From Lithobates sylvaticus (lineage: Eukaryota > Chordata > Amphibia > Anura > Ranidae), in NCBI GenBank assembly GCA_028564925.1, contig CM053029.1, positions 578,739,193-578,803,192 on the forward strand: DNA of 64,000 bases. The letters are read 5' to 3'. The notes below the pieces were generated by a model. That model did not search any database. It was not told the DNA's origin and worked only from the letters and a program-made list of their open reading frames with translations. Shown here in pieces: positions 63,595-64,000 of this stretch (the stretch's first letter is position 1; each line of letters begins with the position of its first letter). Made by a program: the position numbers and the translations under genes.

Positions 63595-64000
63595 AAAAAG
63601 GAAAGCACATTGTGACATTCTGAAATCACCAAGCAAGCTAATAGGAGGGAAAGAACACAAAAAAATAGGAAATGGAAAGTATGGAGGCAGCCCCTTGCAC
63701 TACATGCTTTGCAGAATTCATCCCTAAATATGCCCACTATAAAGAGGTAGGTATATAGTGTGTATTGACCTTGGGAAAGCCAGCAGATAGAGGATTGGTA
63801 CCATCTGACAGAGCAGTTGGGGGAGGGGGTTCCTAATGAGTTTGCCCCCCCCCCCCCACAAAAAAAAAAAAAAGGGGCTCTACATGAAGTAAACTACACA
63901 GCAAACATTAGTGCATATTTTAGGGGGTGTTTTGGGGCAAACAATACTATGCAGCAGACAAAAGACATTGCTTAAGTGACTAGGCCATAGGTGTCTATTG
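63216..64000 (-). other. Probable intron of the transposase gene
   Basis: No coding frame on the minus strand. G- and C-runs at 63426-63438, 63564-63592 (29 C) and 63845-63857. Confidence 0.45.
63564..63592. repeat. Poly(C) run, 29 bases
   Basis: Uninterrupted C29 followed by A-run; the G strand can form quadruplexes. Length is probably approximate in any assembly. Confidence 0.9.

Larger units (their letters stand above)
57607..64000. mobile_element. PIF/Harbinger transposon, three genes, runs off the right edge
   Basis: The left tip TAAGCCCCATACACACGGTC matches the tips of the Harbinger-type MITEs. Genes: MADF protein (58653-59841, -), Myb/SANT-like protein (60121-61108, +), DDE transposase (62457-63215 and beyond, -). 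All lie without foreign insertions in 5.6 kb. The right tip is outside the window. Assignment of all three genes to one element is an inference from proximity and from the known transposase-plus-Myb architecture of Harbinger elements. Confidence 0.7.

Noticed and set aside
1-64000. Host gene exons, tRNA or rRNA genes
   Set aside because: None could be supported; every multi-domain frame is transposon-derived.

Overview
The window reads as amphibian genomic DNA, most likely from a ranid frog (Rana, Lithobates or Pelophylax type). That is an inference from memory: nearly the whole window is built from repeats I associate with ranid genomes, namely TTAA-ended MITEs, Harbinger-type MITEs with ends like TAAGCCCCATACACACGG, hAT elements ending GGCTCATCCCTA, and L1-like LINEs. 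I see no host protein-coding gene, tRNA or rRNA. Every long open frame that makes sense belongs to a transposon. The window is therefore intergenic, or lies inside a very large intron.

Layout. 1-5.6 kb: MITE fragments and a 1.1 kb telomere-like satellite. 6.0-24.5 kb: a nest of insertions. A TTAA-type MITE was broken by an L1-like LINE (6169-21671). The LINE's ORF2 was then broken by an 8.2 kb hAT transposon (9347-17512) that carries an uninterrupted 1075-codon transposase and an exact 8-bp target duplication. To the right, the same MITE was broken by another hAT-like element that itself carries a dead Tc1 copy (22089-23570). 24.5-33 kb: a solo LTR, a 1.2 kb insert between two 149-bp direct repeats, tandem repeats, and an internally deleted minus-strand LINE with a 15-bp target duplication. 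34-47.5 kb: a non-autonomous hAT full of minisatellites, many MITEs, a second solo LTR, and the first copy of a 1.6 kb segmental duplication. 47.5-52.5 kb: a cluster of small retroelements carrying hammerhead-ribozyme-like motifs, including one whose motif sits in the loop of a 188-bp-arm palindrome. 54-55.6 kb: second copy of the segmental duplication, then a truncated LINE. 57.6 kb to the right edge: a PIF/Harbinger transposon, running off the window.

How the genes work together. In the LINE, ORF1 (coiled-coil RNA-binding protein) and ORF2 (endonuclease plus reverse transcriptase) would form the retrotransposition particle. ORF2 stays in frame when the hAT and one target copy are subtracted. 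In the hAT, one BED-finger DDE transposase is preceded by about 39 tandem 64-65 bp repeats and followed by about seven 147-bp repeats. In the Harbinger element, three genes are visible: a two-exon MADF-domain protein (-), a Myb/SANT-like protein (+) fired from the same roughly 280-bp divergent promoter region, and a DDE transposase (-) whose first exon(s) lie outside the window. Its left end matches MITEs scattered through the window, so it is a plausible source of their transposase.

The most interesting signals are (1) six hammerhead-like motifs, most with a polyadenylation signal about 100-300 nt downstream; (2) the palindromic element at 48411-48948 with a 15-bp target duplication; and (3) the three-gene Harbinger element linked to its MITEs. 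No searches or folding programs were run; identities and alignments were done by eye.
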